Shown here: in pieces, positions 9,172 through 20,412 of the stretch
Layout: every line of letters begins with the position of its first letter
How positions within the stretch are numbered: the first letter of the stretch is position 1
Source: Myxococcota bacterium
GTDB taxonomy: Bacteria; Myxococcota_A; Polyangia; Fen-1088
Assembly: GCA_025934105.1 (NCBI GenBank)
Contig: JAICYS010000011.1
Span: 1-47,747, forward strand
Reading direction: 5' to 3'
Length of the DNA: 47,747 nucleotides
Notes under the pieces: model-generated
The model's input: the letters and a program-made list of their open reading frames with translations, nothing else
Database searches by the model: none
What the model was told of the DNA's origin: nothing
Translations under genes and position numbers: made by a program

Positions 9172-10589
9172 TGCCGGATTCGCCGGCGCACCAGCTCGCG
9201 CCCCAGATTGACCAGCGTCTCGAACAGGGGAGGCGTGGCCTTCTTCCCCGTCGCCGCCAGCCGCAGCAGCATGAACAGCTCCTTGCTCGACCAGCCGCTC
9301 TTCTCGGCGAAGCCGCGCGCCAGCGCCTCCAGCCCCGCCACCGAGAAGTCGCGCGCCACGTCCAGCTCTTCGGAGAACGCGCTCAGCACCTCGACGACGT
9401 CTTTGGTCTCGCGGTTCTTCGGGATCAGCTCCTTGCCCACCGGCGCGTAGTCGATGTCGCCCGAGAAAAAGAAGCCGGTCAGCGGCAGGAACTCGTCCAG
9501 GCGCTGGATCCGCTCGCGCACCAGCGGCACCAGCGAGGCCAGCTTCTCGTCGGACAGCCGCCAGTCGCGCAGCCGCCGGACGATCTCGCCGTCGGGCAGC
9601 TCGCGCAGGTAAAGCGCGTTCATCGCCGACAGCTTCACCAGGTCGAACACCGGTCCCCCCAGGCTGATCCGGTCCCAGGAGAACGCCGCCACCATCTCGG
9701 CCAGCGTGAACTTCTCGCGATCGCCCGAGATCGACCAGCCCATCGTGCCGAGGTAATTGATCAGCGCTTCGGGCAGAAAGCCGGCGTCCTTGTAGTAGTC
9801 CAGCGACACCGGGTTCTTGCGCTTGGAGATCTTCGACTTGTCGGCGTTGCGCAGGAGCGGCATGTGGATCCACTCCGGCGCCCGCCAGCCGAACGCCTGG
9901 TACAGCACCACGTGCTTGGGCGTCGACGACAGCCACTCCTCGGCGCGGATCACGTGCGTGATCTCCATCAGGTGGTCGTCGACGACGTTGGCCAGGTGGT
10001 AGGTCGGGAAGCCGTCCGCCTTCAGCAGGATCTGGTCGTCGATCTGCGCGTTCTCGAACTTCACGGCGCCGCGCAGCCGGTCCACGAACACCGTCTCGCC
10101 GGTGCGGGGCATGGCCATGCGGACCACGAACGACTCGCCGGCCGCCGCGCGCCGCTCCCCCTCCTCGCGCGGGAGCCCGCGGCACAGGCCGTCATAACCG
10201 ACGAACAGGCCCTGGCGGCGCTGCTCGTGCCGCAATGCCTCCAGCCGTTCCGAGGTGCAGAAGCAGCGGTAGGCGCCCCCCTTGTCCATCAGGGTCTGCA
10301 CCTCGCGCCGGTAGATGTCGGCCCGCTCGGACTGGCGGTACGGCCCGACCGGCCCGCCGATGTCCGGTCCCTCGTCCCAATTGAGGCCGACCCAGCGCAG
10401 CGCCCGCAGGATGGCCGCCTCCGACGCGGCCGTCGATCGCGCGCGATCGGTGTCCTCGATGCGCAGGATGAACTTCCCCCCGCGGCTCTTGGCGAAGGCG
10501 TAGTTGAAGAGCGCGATGTAGGCGGTCCCGACGTGCGGGTCGCCGGTGGGCGACGGGGCGATGCGGACGCGGACTTGTCCCTCGGACAT
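9135..10589 (-). CDS. gltX: glutamyl-tRNA synthetase
   Basis: Class I aminoacyl-tRNA synthetase charging tRNA-Glu; 484 residues, normal for the family. The HIGH-type signature is [14 protein letters not shown] at residues 11-24. The KMSKS equivalent is KSKISKRK at about 251-258. [12 protein letters not shown] and [24 protein letters not shown] are conserved blocks, and the C-terminal anticodon-binding helices follow. No Cys4 zinc insertion is evident beyond the CFC of [10 protein letters not shown]. Its product, Glu-tRNA, is the co-substrate of LanB enzymes such as the one at 2145, but the two genes are unlinked here. Confidence 0.95.
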   Translation of the reverse strand: MSEGQVRVRIAPSPTGDPHVGTAYIALFNYAFAKSRGGKFILRIEDTDRARSTAASEAAILRALRWVGLNWDEGPDIGGPVGPYRQSERADIYRREVQTLMDKGGAYRCFCTSERLEALRHEQRRQGLFVGYDGLCRGLPREEGERRAAAGESFVVRMAMPRTGETVFVDRLRGAVKFENAQIDDQILLKADGFPTYHLANVVDDHLMEITHVIRAEEWLSSTPKHVVLYQAFGWRAPEWIHMPLLRNADKSKISKRKNPVSLDYYKDAGFLPEALINYLGTMGWSISGDREKFTLAEMVAAFSWDRISLGGPVFDLVKLSAMNALYLRELPDGEIVRRLRDWRLSDEKLASLVPLVRERIQRLDEFLPLTGFFFSGDIDYAPVGKELIPKNRETKDVVEVLSAFSEELDVARDFSVAGLEALARGFAEKSGWSSKELFMLLRLAATGKKATPPLFETLVNLGRELVRRRIRQCVVEVKKLPRS

Positions 10590-10711
10590 GCGCCGGGTTC
10601 ATAACACGAACCGGCCTCCGGAACCCGGGGGCGGTCGGACGGCGACCGGGCGCGCGCGGCCTGCGGAATCCCGCGCCGCCTCCGCCCGGCAAAGCCCAGA
10701 CCGGCGGCCGG

Positions 10712-12274
10712 CTACTCGAGGATGGGCGCGTCGTTGGGGCTGACGATGCGGGGCGCCTCCGACGGAGCGGCGGCCGGCTCGCGGGACGGGTGCGCCGGTT
10801 CCCGTCTCCGCCCCGGCGCGGCCGCCTTTTTGGCGGCTTTGTCGCGACGGACCGGCGGGGGCTTGCGCTCGACCGCAGGCGCCGGGCGCGCCGGCTGATC
10901 CACCGCCGACGCCTTGACCCGCTCGGCCGCGCGCGGCGGCGGGACGGGCTCGACGGGTGGAGGGGCCGGCGCGTGCGGCGCCGGCGGCGGCTCCACGCCG
11001 ACCGCCGCCGCGGGCCGGGGCATTTCGCGAGGCGGTTCCGGGCGGCGGTCGCCCCGCTGCAGCGCCAGCGCCGCGACGACGACCACCACCGCGGCGGCCA
11101 GAGTACCCACCACCCAGAGCGGTCCCCGGCGGCGGCGCGGCCGCAGATCGGTGTCGCTGGAGCCGTGCAACGGGCGGGCAGCCACCGGCCGCCCCCCGCC
11201 CCCGCCGGTCGACGGCAGCGCCATCGTCCCGCTGGGCACGGGCGTGGCGGAGGGCGGCAGCGGCGTGCGCGGCATCGGGGTCGTGGCCGCGACCGCGCGC
11301 CCGGACCCCGGGGCGTACCCCGCCGGCGGCGCGATGAGCGTGGAGACCGGCGGCCGGCCGGGCTGGTTGAAGGCCTGTTCCCAGAACGTACGCGCCCGGA
11401 CCGACGCGAACGGCAACAACGCGCGCCCCAAGTCGGCCGCCGAATCGAACCGGGCCGTGGGCGCCTTGTGCATCGCGCGCGAGATGATCTGCTGCAGCGG
11501 CCCGGGAAGGTCCGGCCGCAGCGCGCCGACCGGCGGCGCGTTGGCGTCGACGATCGCCTGAAACACCGGAAACAGGCTGTCCCCCTCGTAGGGGCGCCGC
11601 CCGGCCAGGCACTCGTACAGGATCACGCCCAGCGCATATTGATCGCTCGCCGGCCCGGCCGAGGCCGAGTCCAGGATCTGCTCGGGCGCGAAGTAAAACG
11701 GCGTGCCGATCATCCCGGTGCCCGTCAGCGCGCCCGGGTTGGTGTCCTTCCCCTTCGAGATACCGAAGTCCAGCACCTTGGGCTCGACCCCGCGCGGGCC
11801 GTTGGACAGGAAGATGTTCTGCGGCTTGAGGTCCCGGTGCGTGATGCCGGCCCGATGCGCCTCGTCGACCGCCGAACAGACCGGCACCATGATGTCGACC
11901 AGCTCGACGACCGGCATCGGCCCGGTCCGTTCCAGCCGGCGGGCCAGGTCCTCACCGTCCAGGAACTCCATGACGATGAAGGCGTGGCCGTCCTCGTTGC
12001 CCATGTCGTTGACGTTGACGATGTTGGGATGGCTGATCTTCGACGTCAGCTGGGCCTCGCGGAGAAAACGCGACCGCGCGCCCGGCGCCGCCGCCAGCTC
12101 CGGCGCCAGAACCTTGACGGCGACGCGCTTGCCGATCTCGGTGTGCACCGCCTCGTAGACGGCGCCCATGCCGCCCGCCCCCAAGAGGCGGCGGACCTCG
12201 TACTTGCCCAGCCGCGAGCCGGCCGACAACGTCGCGGATGGCTCGCCGTCGGCTGTCGATGAGTCGGTGACCAT
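10712..12274 (-). CDS. transmembrane Ser/Thr protein kinase (PknB-like)
   Basis: Hanks-type kinase of 520 residues. The kinase domain is about 25-290: glycine loop LLGAGGMGAVYEA, VAVK Lys near 54, catalytic THRDLKPQN with D148, DFG at 169-171, and GTPFYFAPEQ in the activation loop, so it should be active. A Pro/Ala-rich linker follows, then a basic stop-transfer stretch and one transmembrane helix at about 386-406. The remaining 110 or so extracytoplasmic residues are Pro/Arg-rich and low complexity, with no recognised sensor domain. It starts 5 bp after the outer-membrane-protein gene stop and is therefore probably co-transcribed with it and the two-component genes upstream. Confidence 0.92.
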   Translation of the reverse strand: MVTDSSTADGEPSATLSAGSRLGKYEVRRLLGAGGMGAVYEAVHTEIGKRVAVKVLAPELAAAPGARSRFLREAQLTSKISHPNIVNVNDMGNEDGHAFIVMEFLDGEDLARRLERTGPMPVVELVDIMVPVCSAVDEAHRAGITHRDLKPQNIFLSNGPRGVEPKVLDFGISKGKDTNPGALTGTGMIGTPFYFAPEQILDSASAGPASDQYALGVILYECLAGRRPYEGDSLFPVFQAIVDANAPPVGALRPDLPGPLQQIISRAMHKAPTARFDSAADLGRALLPFASVRARTFWEQAFNQPGRPPVSTLIAPPAGYAPGSGRAVAATTPMPRTPLPPSATPVPSGTMALPSTGGGGGRPVAARPLHGSSDTDLRPRRRRGPLWVVGTLAAAVVVVVAALALQRGDRRPEPPREMPRPAAAVGVEPPPAPHAPAPPPVEPVPPPRAAERVKASAVDQPARPAPAVERKPPPVRRDKAAKKAAAPGRRREPAHPSREPAAAPSEAPRIVSPNDAPILE

Positions 12275-12279
12275 CCGTC

Positions 12280-12945
12280 TCAGTTATACGTCGCCGAGAA
12301 GAGAAAGCTGTAGGTGAAGGCGTTCCAGCGGACCGAGCCGGCGTCGGCGTCGGTCATCCAGCCGCCGGTCAGCTCGGCGGCCGCCCCCAGCCCCCAGTCG
12401 CGCGCCACCCACCACTCCTTGCCCGCCATGACCTGGAACCCGAGCCCGGTGTTCGAGCCGGCCAGGCGGTTGTCGGCCTTGTCGTAAAGCGTGACGGTGG
12501 TGGCCGTCACCGCCGCCGCCGCGTAGACGTTGGCGGGCGTGAAGTAGTAGGCCAGGCCGGCGCCCGCGCCGTCGTCCTCGACGGTGCTGGCCGAGACGGC
12601 CGTCGACCCGGCGCCGGCCTCGACGGTCGGAGCCAGGGCGAAATGAAACAGCAACGTCGCGAACAGCTCGAGGTTGGCGTAGACGGTTCCGCCCAGCGCC
12701 ATCCCGAACATGCCGGCCGCCCCCGCGTAGCGGGTGGTTCCTTGCCGCGCGCTCAGGTAGCCGCCGCCCGCCTGCAGGCGCGCGTAAAAGCCGTCGTGCG
12801 TGTGGCCGGGGGGCGGCGCCGGGAAGCAGAGCTCGCCCGCCTGGGCCAGGTGCGCCCCCTGCGGCAGCGGGGCCTGCGCGCGCGCCGCGGCCGGCGCCGC
12901 CAGCAGCAGGGCCCCGACGAAGAGCCCGAGCAAGAGCGTCTTCAC
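12280..12945 (-). CDS. predicted outer-membrane beta-barrel protein, unknown function
   Basis: 221 residues. A Sec signal (TLLLGLFVGALLLAAPAAARAQA) is followed by alternating small and aromatic residues typical of a small beta-barrel (GFYARLQAGGGYLSA, FGMALGGTVYANLELFATLLF, GAGLAYYFTPANVYAAAAV). The C-terminal strand is FTYSFLFSATYN. It resembles the generic outer-membrane beta-barrel families common in Myxococcota. GTG at 12945 is chosen because the hydrophobic signal begins directly after it; the upstream open frame belongs to the antisense or out-of-frame part of the amidohydrolase gene. It lies 38 bp after the amidohydrolase gene and 5 bp before the kinase gene. Confidence 0.75.
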   Translation of the reverse strand: MKTLLLGLFVGALLLAAPAAARAQAPLPQGAHLAQAGELCFPAPPPGHTHDGFYARLQAGGGYLSARQGTTRYAGAAGMFGMALGGTVYANLELFATLLFHFALAPTVEAGAGSTAVSASTVEDDGAGAGLAYYFTPANVYAAAAVTATTVTLYDKADNRLAGSNTGLGFQVMAGKEWWVARDWGLGAAAELTGGWMTDADAGSVRWNAFTYSFLFSATYN

Positions 12946-12983
12946 GACCTGAACTATCCGATGCGCCGGGCCGGCCCGTCCAG

Positions 12984-14477
12984 TCAGGCGAGCCAGGCCG
13001 GGCGTGGCGCCGTGCCGTAAAAGCCGCGCAAGCGCCGGGCGGCCGCCCCGGGCCGCGGCCGGTTTTGGTCGTCGAGCAGCCCCAGGAACCGCAGCGCGTT
13101 TCGCCCCATCACGTCGGCCAGCTCGTCGGCCGCCAGGATCGCGCCCAGCACGGTCCGGAACCGCTCGGCCGCGAGCGAGGCGCCCGGGTCCAGCGCCGAC
13201 AGCCACCAGTCGCTGCCGTACATGAGGCGCCGTTTCAGCTTGGGGTGGGCCGCCAGCAGCTCGGCCAGCCTGGCCTGCAGGCGAGCGGCGAACACGCCGT
13301 CGTAGACCAGCGCCGAGTTGGACAGGTCGGCGTAGACGTGGGGATATCGATCGATGAGCGCCACGGCCTGGTCGATCCAGCCGCGCAGGTCGCCGCCGAA
13401 GTGGCCGAAGTCCAGCCGCAGCTTGGGGAAGCGCTCCAGCACCGGCGCCCAGCGCCCCGGCTCGACCAGCCGCCGCAGCCCCAGCCCGTATTCGTTGGAG
13501 GCGCTCGCGTGCGTCAGGACCGGGACCTCGGCCGCCTCGCAGAAGGCGTAGAGACCCGCCAGTGCGCGATCCAGCCCGGCGGCGAAGGGCAAGCCCGGCT
13601 GCAGCTGCGCGTTGTCGAGCGGCGCGAAACCGACCGGCGGATAGACCTTCACGCCCAGGAAGCCGCCCGACGCCACCGCCCACCCCACCATCTCCAGCGC
13701 GCTGCAGGCGGGACCGGGCAGGCGCGGCCGGTCGGGGTTGCCGGCCGCCGGCCCTTGGGCCTGCCGGCGTGGGTCGAACGCGGCGAACGGGTGAAAGCGC
13801 GCGTCCGGGCGCCCGATCCGGCCCGCCACGGCCAGGCCCGCGATCTGCGCTTGAATCAAGAGCTGCTGCCACAGCGGCGTGGGCGAGTGATCGCCGGACC
13901 ACGCGTCGTAATCGACCAGCGACGGCGTGAACAGAGCGACCGACGGAAACGTCTGCGCCAGCGTGGCCGCGATGGCGGCGCGCGGGTGCGCCACCAGGTA
14001 CAGCGCCTCCAGCGTGCGCGCCACCACCCGCCGCTGCTCGGCGCCCACCGCGAACGGCAGGTATTTGACCGCCGAGGTCACCAGCTGCTCGGCGGCGCCC
14101 GGCGGCAGCGGCGGCACGGCCGGCAGCGGCGCCCCCGGCTGCGCGGCCAGCGCGCGCAACGTGGCCAGCTCGGCGCCGCCCGCGGGCGCGACGGCGTCTG
14201 GCAGCGTCGTGACGGCGCCCAGCAGCCCGCGGACGATCGCCTCTGGCCAGCGGGTAAAAAAGCGCGAAATCTCCGTCAGCCCCGGGATCTGGTGCGCGAC
14301 GAAGCCGACGATGGGAAGATCGGCCGAGCAGAACGTGTGACAGTGGACGTCCACGTCCAGCGCCACCTCCGGCGCGGGAGGAGCCGTCCCGGCGGAGCGG
14401 GCCACCGTCCCGGCGGCGCCCGCCATCGCGCCCGCCAGCAGCGCGCGGCGGGTCGGCCCCTGCCTGCCGCCCGTCAC
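12984..14477 (-). CDS. Tat-exported amidohydrolase (amidohydrolase_2-like metal hydrolase)
   Basis: 497 residues starting at GTG 14477, which overlaps the response-regulator stop (GTGA). The N-terminus has a twin-Arg signal ([18 protein letters not shown]), so folded export to the periplasm is likely. Metal-hydrolase features are the HxH pair in VDVHCHTF, the Lys in [12 protein letters not shown], His in [12 protein letters not shown], the strand [10 protein letters not shown] with another His, and a late Asp in [14 protein letters not shown]. These fit the PF04909 TIM-barrel amidohydrolases. Family reactions range from decarboxylation to lactone and amide hydrolysis, so the substrate is unknown. 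Unusually, it is translationally coupled to a two-component system. Confidence 0.82.
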   Translation of the reverse strand: MTGGRQGPTRRALLAGAMAGAAGTVARSAGTAPPAPEVALDVDVHCHTFCSADLPIVGFVAHQIPGLTEISRFFTRWPEAIVRGLLGAVTTLPDAVAPAGGAELATLRALAAQPGAPLPAVPPLPPGAAEQLVTSAVKYLPFAVGAEQRRVVARTLEALYLVAHPRAAIAATLAQTFPSVALFTPSLVDYDAWSGDHSPTPLWQQLLIQAQIAGLAVAGRIGRPDARFHPFAAFDPRRQAQGPAAGNPDRPRLPGPACSALEMVGWAVASGGFLGVKVYPPVGFAPLDNAQLQPGLPFAAGLDRALAGLYAFCEAAEVPVLTHASASNEYGLGLRRLVEPGRWAPVLERFPKLRLDFGHFGGDLRGWIDQAVALIDRYPHVYADLSNSALVYDGVFAARLQARLAELLAAHPKLKRRLMYGSDWWLSALDPGASLAAERFRTVLGAILAADELADVMGRNALRFLGLLDDQNRPRPGAAARRLRGFYGTAPRPAWLA

Positions 14478-15193
14478 GGGACCAGCTTGTAGCCCGTGCC
14501 GTAGATGGTGACGATGTGGCGGGGCTTGGCGGCGTTCTCCTCGATCTTCTTGCGCAGCTTCACCACGAAGTTGTCGACGCTGCGGGTGGTGGCGTTCCCG
14601 GAGACGCCCCAGATCTTCTCCAGGATCTCCTCGCGCGGGACCGGCTGGCCGGCCCGCTCCCACAGGAGGCGCAAGAGCTCGACCTCGTAGAACGAGAGCG
14701 GGTACGTCTTGCCCCGCCGCGCCAGCTCGTGTTTCAGCGGGTCGATGACCGCGGTGCCGATCCGGATCTCCTCGTTGGCGGGCGCCACGCGGTGCAGCCG
14801 CCGGAAGATGGCCTTGATGCGCGCCACCAGCTCGCCGATCGAGAACGGCTTGGTGACGTAGTCGTCGGCGCCCACCTCCAGGCCGCGAATCTTGTCCGTC
14901 TCCTGCGAGCGGGCCGTCAGCATGATCACCGGGACCAGCGGGTGGGTGGCGCGGATCTCCTCGCAGACCGAAAAGCCGTTGGCGTCGGGGAGCATCAGGT
15001 CCAGCAGCACCAGGTCGGCGCCCCGCTCGCGAAGCAGGCGCACGCCCTCTCGCCCGAGGCCGGAGGCGACCACCTCGAACCCTTCGAACTCCAGCGCGTC
15101 GCGCAGGCCGCGCACCAGATCCGGTTCGTCCTCGATGACCAGGATGCGGCGGCGCTGGGCGGCGGCGCCGACCGGCGAGAACGGGCCGGTCAC
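14474..15193 (-). CDS. OmpR/PhoB-family response regulator
   Basis: 239 residues. The receiver domain (about 15-130) has the acidic pair IEDEPD, phosphoacceptor D65 in [10 protein letters not shown]93 in MLTARS and K115 in DYVTKPFS. The C-terminal winged helix (about 140-238) has [13 protein letters not shown] and the recognition region [15 protein letters not shown], ending YGTGYKLVP. The start overlaps the upstream kinase stop by 4 nt and the stop overlaps the amidohydrolase start by 4 nt, so the three proteins are translationally coupled. The likely role is to control its own operon or envelope genes. Confidence 0.93.
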   Translation of the reverse strand: MTGPFSPVGAAAQRRRILVIEDEPDLVRGLRDALEFEGFEVVASGLGREGVRLLRERGADLVLLDLMLPDANGFSVCEEIRATHPLVPVIMLTARSQETDKIRGLEVGADDYVTKPFSIGELVARIKAIFRRLHRVAPANEEIRIGTAVIDPLKHELARRGKTYPLSFYEVELLRLLWERAGQPVPREEILEKIWGVSGNATTRSVDNFVVKLRKKIEENAAKPRHIVTIYGTGYKLVP

Positions 15194-16806
15194 GAGGCGG
15201 CCCTCTGGTCGGGCGCCGGCGTGACCAGCGGCGCGGCCGGCAAGGTCACCGTGAACGTCGAGCCGTGGCCGAGCGCGCTTTCGACCTCGACGCGGCCGCC
15301 GTGCGCCTCGGCGATGTGCTTGACCAGCGCCAGGCCGATGCCGCTGCCGCGCACGTTGCGGGCCCGGGCCGACGTGGCGCGATAAAAGCGGTCGAAGATG
15401 CGCCGCTGCTCGTCGGGCGCGATGCCGGTCCCGTGGTCGACGACCGACAGCGCCACCGCGCCGGGCGCGCGGCGCAGGCGGACGGCGACCTCGCCGGCAT
15501 CGCCGGCGTACTTGACGGCGTTGTCGACCAGGTTGAGGAGCACCAGCGTCATCGCGTTCTCGTCCATGCGCACCGGGGGCAGATCGGGTTCGATCTCGGT
15601 CGTGAGCCGCAACTTCTCTTTTTCGGTGCGATGACGGTAAACGTCCAGCGCGCGTTCCACCACTTCTTCCAGGCGCCCCTCGGCGAAGTTGTAGCTGGCC
15701 TTGCCGCGCTCGAGCCGGGCGAAGTCCAGCACGTTGTCGATGAGGTGCGCCAGACGTTCCGACTCGCGCGTGATGATGCCGCCGTACTCGCGGGTCATGG
15801 CTTCGCCCTTGTGCCGGCCGGTCATCAGCAGCTCACCGAACATCCGGATCAGCGACAGCGGCGTCTTCAGCTCGTGCGAGACGTTGGCGATGAAGTCGCT
15901 CTTCATCTGCGAGGCGCGCCGCTCGGCGCGGACCGACAGCCAGACCACGCCCAGCCCCAGCGCGATGATGACCGTCGAGACCGGCACCAAAAGGACGCCC
16001 AGCAGCCGCTCGGTGTCCGCCTGCGCCCGCAGCTCCTGCACGTTGCGGGGCGTGATCTGGATGCGCCAGGCGTAGAGCGTCTTGCCGAACGCCTCTTCAT
16101 ATTGGAACGGCGTGGGCGGCTGCGGGTCGCCGTAGATCGGGCGCGCGACTTCGTCCAGGATGACCACCCGGCGGGTGCCCGTGATGACGTCCATCTCTTC
16201 GGGAATCCAGCTCTTGGCGATCAGCCCCAGGTCCAGCTTGGCGGCCACGTAATACGAGCGGCCGGCGGCCGTCTTCTTGGCGGCGTAGGCGATGAGGACC
16301 GACTTGCCTTCGAAGAGCTGGTGGAGATGGCGGAAGTTGCCGGTCTGGTCGGGCGTCCAGGGCTGCAGCGACTTCCAGTCCAGCCCGCGGACGTAGCTTT
16401 GCCAGCGATCCAGCTCGCGCCGCCGGCGGGAAGCGTCCGGCGTCGGGTAGAGCGAGCGGATGTGCAGCCCCTCGTCGAGAATCGCCACCGAGTCGACCGC
16501 GGGCGGCAGGTCGACGGTCGCGGGCGGGTCGGCGGTCAGGTCGTCCCATTCGACCTCGTCGAAGAGCGCGCCGTCCGTCTTGTCGATCCGGTCCTGAACC
16601 TGCTCGATGAGCAGGTTCGCCAGCTGCTCGTTCCCCTCCATCAGCGAGGCCTTGCTGCGCTCGGACGAGGCGACCGCGTAGCGGTACCCGTAGTAGGCCA
16701 GCGCGACCGCCGCGCCGACGATCGCGGGAAAGACGATGGCCAGGATCACCGGCGCCACCGACATCCGGGCCGGCGCCGTTTCAGGTCCTCGAGCTTGCCG
16801 GGACAT
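15190..16806 (-). CDS. sensor histidine kinase with periplasmic sensor region
   Basis: 538 residues. TM1 is about 18-42 ([21 protein letters not shown]) and TM2 about 268-290 ([19 protein letters not shown]). The roughly 225-residue extracytoplasmic loop between them has no fold I recognise. HisKA follows with H311 in [19 protein letters not shown]. The ATPase domain has the N box DNAVKYAG, G1 DHGTGIAP, the F box RIFDRFYRA and G2 [18 protein letters not shown]. All catalytic boxes are intact. First gene of the coupled run kinase-regulator-amidohydrolase. Its start lies 25 bp from the divergent ferredoxin gene, so the two promoters must be compressed or shared. Confidence 0.93.
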   Translation of the reverse strand: MSRQARGPETAPARMSVAPVILAIVFPAIVGAAVALAYYGYRYAVASSERSKASLMEGNEQLANLLIEQVQDRIDKTDGALFDEVEWDDLTADPPATVDLPPAVDSVAILDEGLHIRSLYPTPDASRRRRELDRWQSYVRGLDWKSLQPWTPDQTGNFRHLHQLFEGKSVLIAYAAKKTAAGRSYYVAAKLDLGLIAKSWIPEEMDVITGTRRVVILDEVARPIYGDPQPPTPFQYEEAFGKTLYAWRIQITPRNVQELRAQADTERLLGVLLVPVSTVIIALGLGVVWLSVRAERRASQMKSDFIANVSHELKTPLSLIRMFGELLMTGRHKGEAMTREYGGIITRESERLAHLIDNVLDFARLERGKASYNFAEGRLEEVVERALDVYRHRTEKEKLRLTTEIEPDLPPVRMDENAMTLVLLNLVDNAVKYAGDAGEVAVRLRRAPGAVALSVVDHGTGIAPDEQRRIFDRFYRATSARARNVRGSGIGLALVKHIAEAHGGRVEVESALGHGSTFTVTLPAAPLVTPAPDQRAAS

Positions 16807-16831
16807 CGGGAATGGCTAAGGATTGCACCAC

Positions 16832-17161
16832 TTGGGGCGAATCGAACGCCATTTCTTCGTTTGCGAAAACGCCCGGCCGGCCGGAGGCAAGCCGTCGTGC
16901 GGTGCCGGCGGCTCGTCCGCGGTCACCACGGCGCTGCAGGAGGGGCTGGGCCGCCACCCCGAGCTCTGGGGCCGCGTCGCCATCACACCGACGGGCTGCC
17001 TCGGGCCGTGCTTCGAAGGGCCCACGATCGTCGTCTACCCCGAGGGCGTCTGGTACGTGGGCGTGACGCTGGAAGACGTGCCCGAGCTCGTCGAGAGCCA
17101 CATGCGCGACGGGATCCCGGTGGCGCGGCTGGTTCGCGTCCGGGATGGCGGCGACGATTAG
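16832..17161 (+). CDS. small thioredoxin-like [2Fe-2S] ferredoxin
   Basis: About 109 residues. The pattern HFFVCENARP...KPSCGAGGS...TPTGCLGPCFEGPTIVVYPEGVWY matches the thioredoxin-fold [2Fe-2S] ferredoxins: first Cys near the N-terminus, second after about 12 residues, then a GCLGxC pair. All four cluster Cys are present. It is a soluble electron carrier with unknown partner. I chose TTG 16832 because AAGGA at 16818-16822 then has 9 nt spacing. TTG 16823 would abut the box. No ATG in frame precedes the conserved region. Confidence 0.8.
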   Translation: MGRIERHFFVCENARPAGGKPSCGAGGSSAVTTALQEGLGRHPELWGRVAITPTGCLGPCFEGPTIVVYPEGVWYVGVTLEDVPELVESHMRDGIPVARLVRVRDGGDD

Positions 17162-17205
17162 ATCGGCCGCAGCAGGCCCGACCCGGGCGCGCGCCGCCGG
17201 CGCGA

Positions 17206-18668
<1,463 letters not shown>

Positions 18669-18672
<4 letters not shown>

Positions 18673-19160
18673 GGAGCTCCCCGATGGTACCCGACGGGGC
18701 CGCCCTCGGTCGACCGCCGAAGCAGAATCTCGGCCCGCCCGGCCCGGATCAGGTCAGGCAGGCGGCCGACGCGCTGAAAGCCCAGTCGTCGATAGAAACG
18801 CAGGGCCGCGCGGTTGTTCCCGTCCGCCGACGTGTAGAGCCAGCGGCGGCGGCGGCCGACGCGGCTGCGCGCGTCCTCGACCAGCGCCGCCCCCACCCCC
18901 TGCCTGGCCGCGTCGGGCCGGACGGCCAGAAGGGCGATGAAGCCGCCCAGCAGCACGCCGTCGTCGACGACCGCCACGCCCAGCGGCTGGGAGGCGCCGC
19001 TGCGAACCACGCGCACGCGCCGCTCGCGCCCCTTGCCGGCCAGGTAGCGGCCCAGCCCGGCGGCCGTGTAGCCCAGCCCCTTCCACGGCTCGAGGGCCGC
19101 AATCCAGCCTGCTTGCGCGCGCGCGGTCGCCGGACCAGCCGTCGAGACACGCGCCCGCAC
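18669..19160 (-). CDS. GNAT-family N-acetyltransferase
   Basis: 163 residues from GTG 19160. The acetyl-CoA-binding stretch is FIALLAVRPDAARQGVGAALVEDAR, with the Q/RxxGxG/A signature RQGVGA. It is followed by LYTSADGNNRAALRFYRRLGFQRVG, the usual alpha4/beta7 region. The substrate is not evident. It starts 2 bp after the deacetylase stop and overlaps the kinase start by 4 nt. The start is the first in-frame codon after the deacetylase gene; no clear Shine-Dalgarno is seen, consistent with re-initiation. Confidence 0.8.
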
Positions 19161-19162
19161 GG

Positions 19163-19942
19163 CTAGGGAGAAACCGCCTGGGTCATCATCGGGTCGACCG
19201 TCATGGCCGGCGGCGGCGTCGGCGCGGGCGCGTCGCCGCGCAGCAGCGCGGACAGCGGCACGAACTTGAAGCCGCGCTCGCGCAACCCGGCCAGCACCTC
19301 GGGCAGCGCCTCGTGCGTCTTCCAGCCCCGGCCGTTGATGTGAAAGATGATGATCGACCCCGGGCGAGCCTGGGTCAGCACGGCCCGCACGATCCCGTCG
19401 GTGGTGGCGTGCGCGCTCGGATCGCCCGACACCACGTCCCAGGTGACCGTCGGAAGCTGGCGGTCGCGCACCAGATCGATCACGTGGCGGTTCCAATCGC
19501 CGAAGGGCGGGCGAAACGCGACCGAGTGCCGCCCATAGCGCGACAGCGCCGCCTCGGTCTCGTCGATCTCCTGCCCCATGCGGGACAGCGACAAGCTGGT
19601 CATGTGCGGGTGGTCGTACGAGTGATCGCCGAACTCGATCAACGGATCGCCGGTCAGGCTGGCCATGGCTTCGGGGTGGGTCTCGACCCACAGGCCGGAG
19701 ACGAAGATGGTGGCCGGCACCTGCTCGCGCTTCAGGATCTCGAACACGTCGCGGTCGAAGCCGTACCAGCCCTTCTTGGTCGCGCAGGCGTCGAACGTCA
19801 GCGCGACCTCCGGCTGCCGGGTCTCCACGCGCCGGATCGGACGCTCGGCTGGGGCCGCGCCGGCCGGAGCCCCAGGGAGCGGTGGCGGGATTGCCGCCGT
19901 CGCCATCGCCAGCCAGAACGGCAGGACGGCGCCCGCCGTCAC
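19163..19942 (-). CDS. secreted polysaccharide deacetylase (NodB/CE4 fold)
   Basis: 259 residues with an N-terminal hydrophobic segment (AVLPFWLAMATAAIPPPLPG). CE4 motif 1 is VALTFDACAT: the catalytic Asp (D51) is present, but the usual second Asp (TFDD) is Ala. Motif 2 is GDHSYDHPHM, with H107 and H111 as metal ligands. Motif 3 is FRPPFGDWN. Later residues are TWDVVSGDP and IIIFHINGRGWKTHEALPEVL, where His replaces the usual position in motif 5. Loss of the second metal-side Asp occurs in a subgroup of CE4-like proteins and may change metal use. GTG at 19942 overlaps the rimI stop by 4 nt. A probable role is trimming acetyl groups from wall or exopolysaccharide. Confidence 0.85.
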   Translation of the reverse strand: MTAGAVLPFWLAMATAAIPPPLPGAPAGAAPAERPIRRVETRQPEVALTFDACATKKGWYGFDRDVFEILKREQVPATIFVSGLWVETHPEAMASLTGDPLIEFGDHSYDHPHMTSLSLSRMGQEIDETEAALSRYGRHSVAFRPPFGDWNRHVIDLVRDRQLPTVTWDVVSGDPSAHATTDGIVRAVLTQARPGSIIIFHINGRGWKTHEALPEVLAGLRERGFKFVPLSALLRGDAPAPTPPPAMTVDPMMTQAVSP

Positions 19943-20412
19943 GGCGTCAACTCCAGCAGCATCACGATGGCATCCTCCTGGTCCTCAGCGTAGTAGTTCG
20001 GACGTACACCGACGGGCCTGAAGGCAAACCGCCGATAAAGCCGCAGCGCCGCGGCGTTCGAGCGCCGGACTTCCAGTGTGACGACGCGGCAATCGTGCCG
20101 GCGGCCGAAGTCGGCGATGTGGGCCAGCAAGCGCGAGGCGTTCCCGGCCCGCCGCGCCAGCGGATGGGTGGCCAGGTTCAAGAGGTGGATCTCGTCGGCC
20201 ACCAGCCAGTAGTTGGCGAAGGCGACGATCGAGCGGGTGGACAGGTCGCGGACGACGTCGACGTGCGCCCAATCGCGAACCAGCTCTTCCAAAAAGACCT
20301 GCGCCGCGCAGGGCGCGTGGAACGAGACCCGCTCGATCTCCATGACCGCGTCCAGATCGGCGGCGCGCATCGATTCGACCAGGAAAGGCTGGGGGGCCTT
20401 GCTGACGGCCAT
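19939..20412 (-). CDS. rimI: ribosomal-protein alanine N-acetyltransferase-like GNAT
   Basis: 157 residues. RimI-type features are MRAADLDAVMEIERVSF, then IHLLNLATHPLARRAGNASRLLAHI (acetyl-CoA loop, here RRAGNAS rather than the usual RRxGxG), VTLEVRRSNAAALRLYRRFAFRPVG and the C-terminal NYYAEDQEDAIVMLLEL, which is the RimI hallmark. It acetylates N-termini, classically of S18. ATG 20412 shares one base with the engB stop (TGATG), indicating re-initiation. Confidence 0.85.
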   Translation of the reverse strand: MAVSKAPQPFLVESMRAADLDAVMEIERVSFHAPCAAQVFLEELVRDWAHVDVVRDLSTRSIVAFANYWLVADEIHLLNLATHPLARRAGNASRLLAHIADFGRRHDCRVVTLEVRRSNAAALRLYRRFAFRPVGVRPNYYAEDQEDAIVMLLELTP

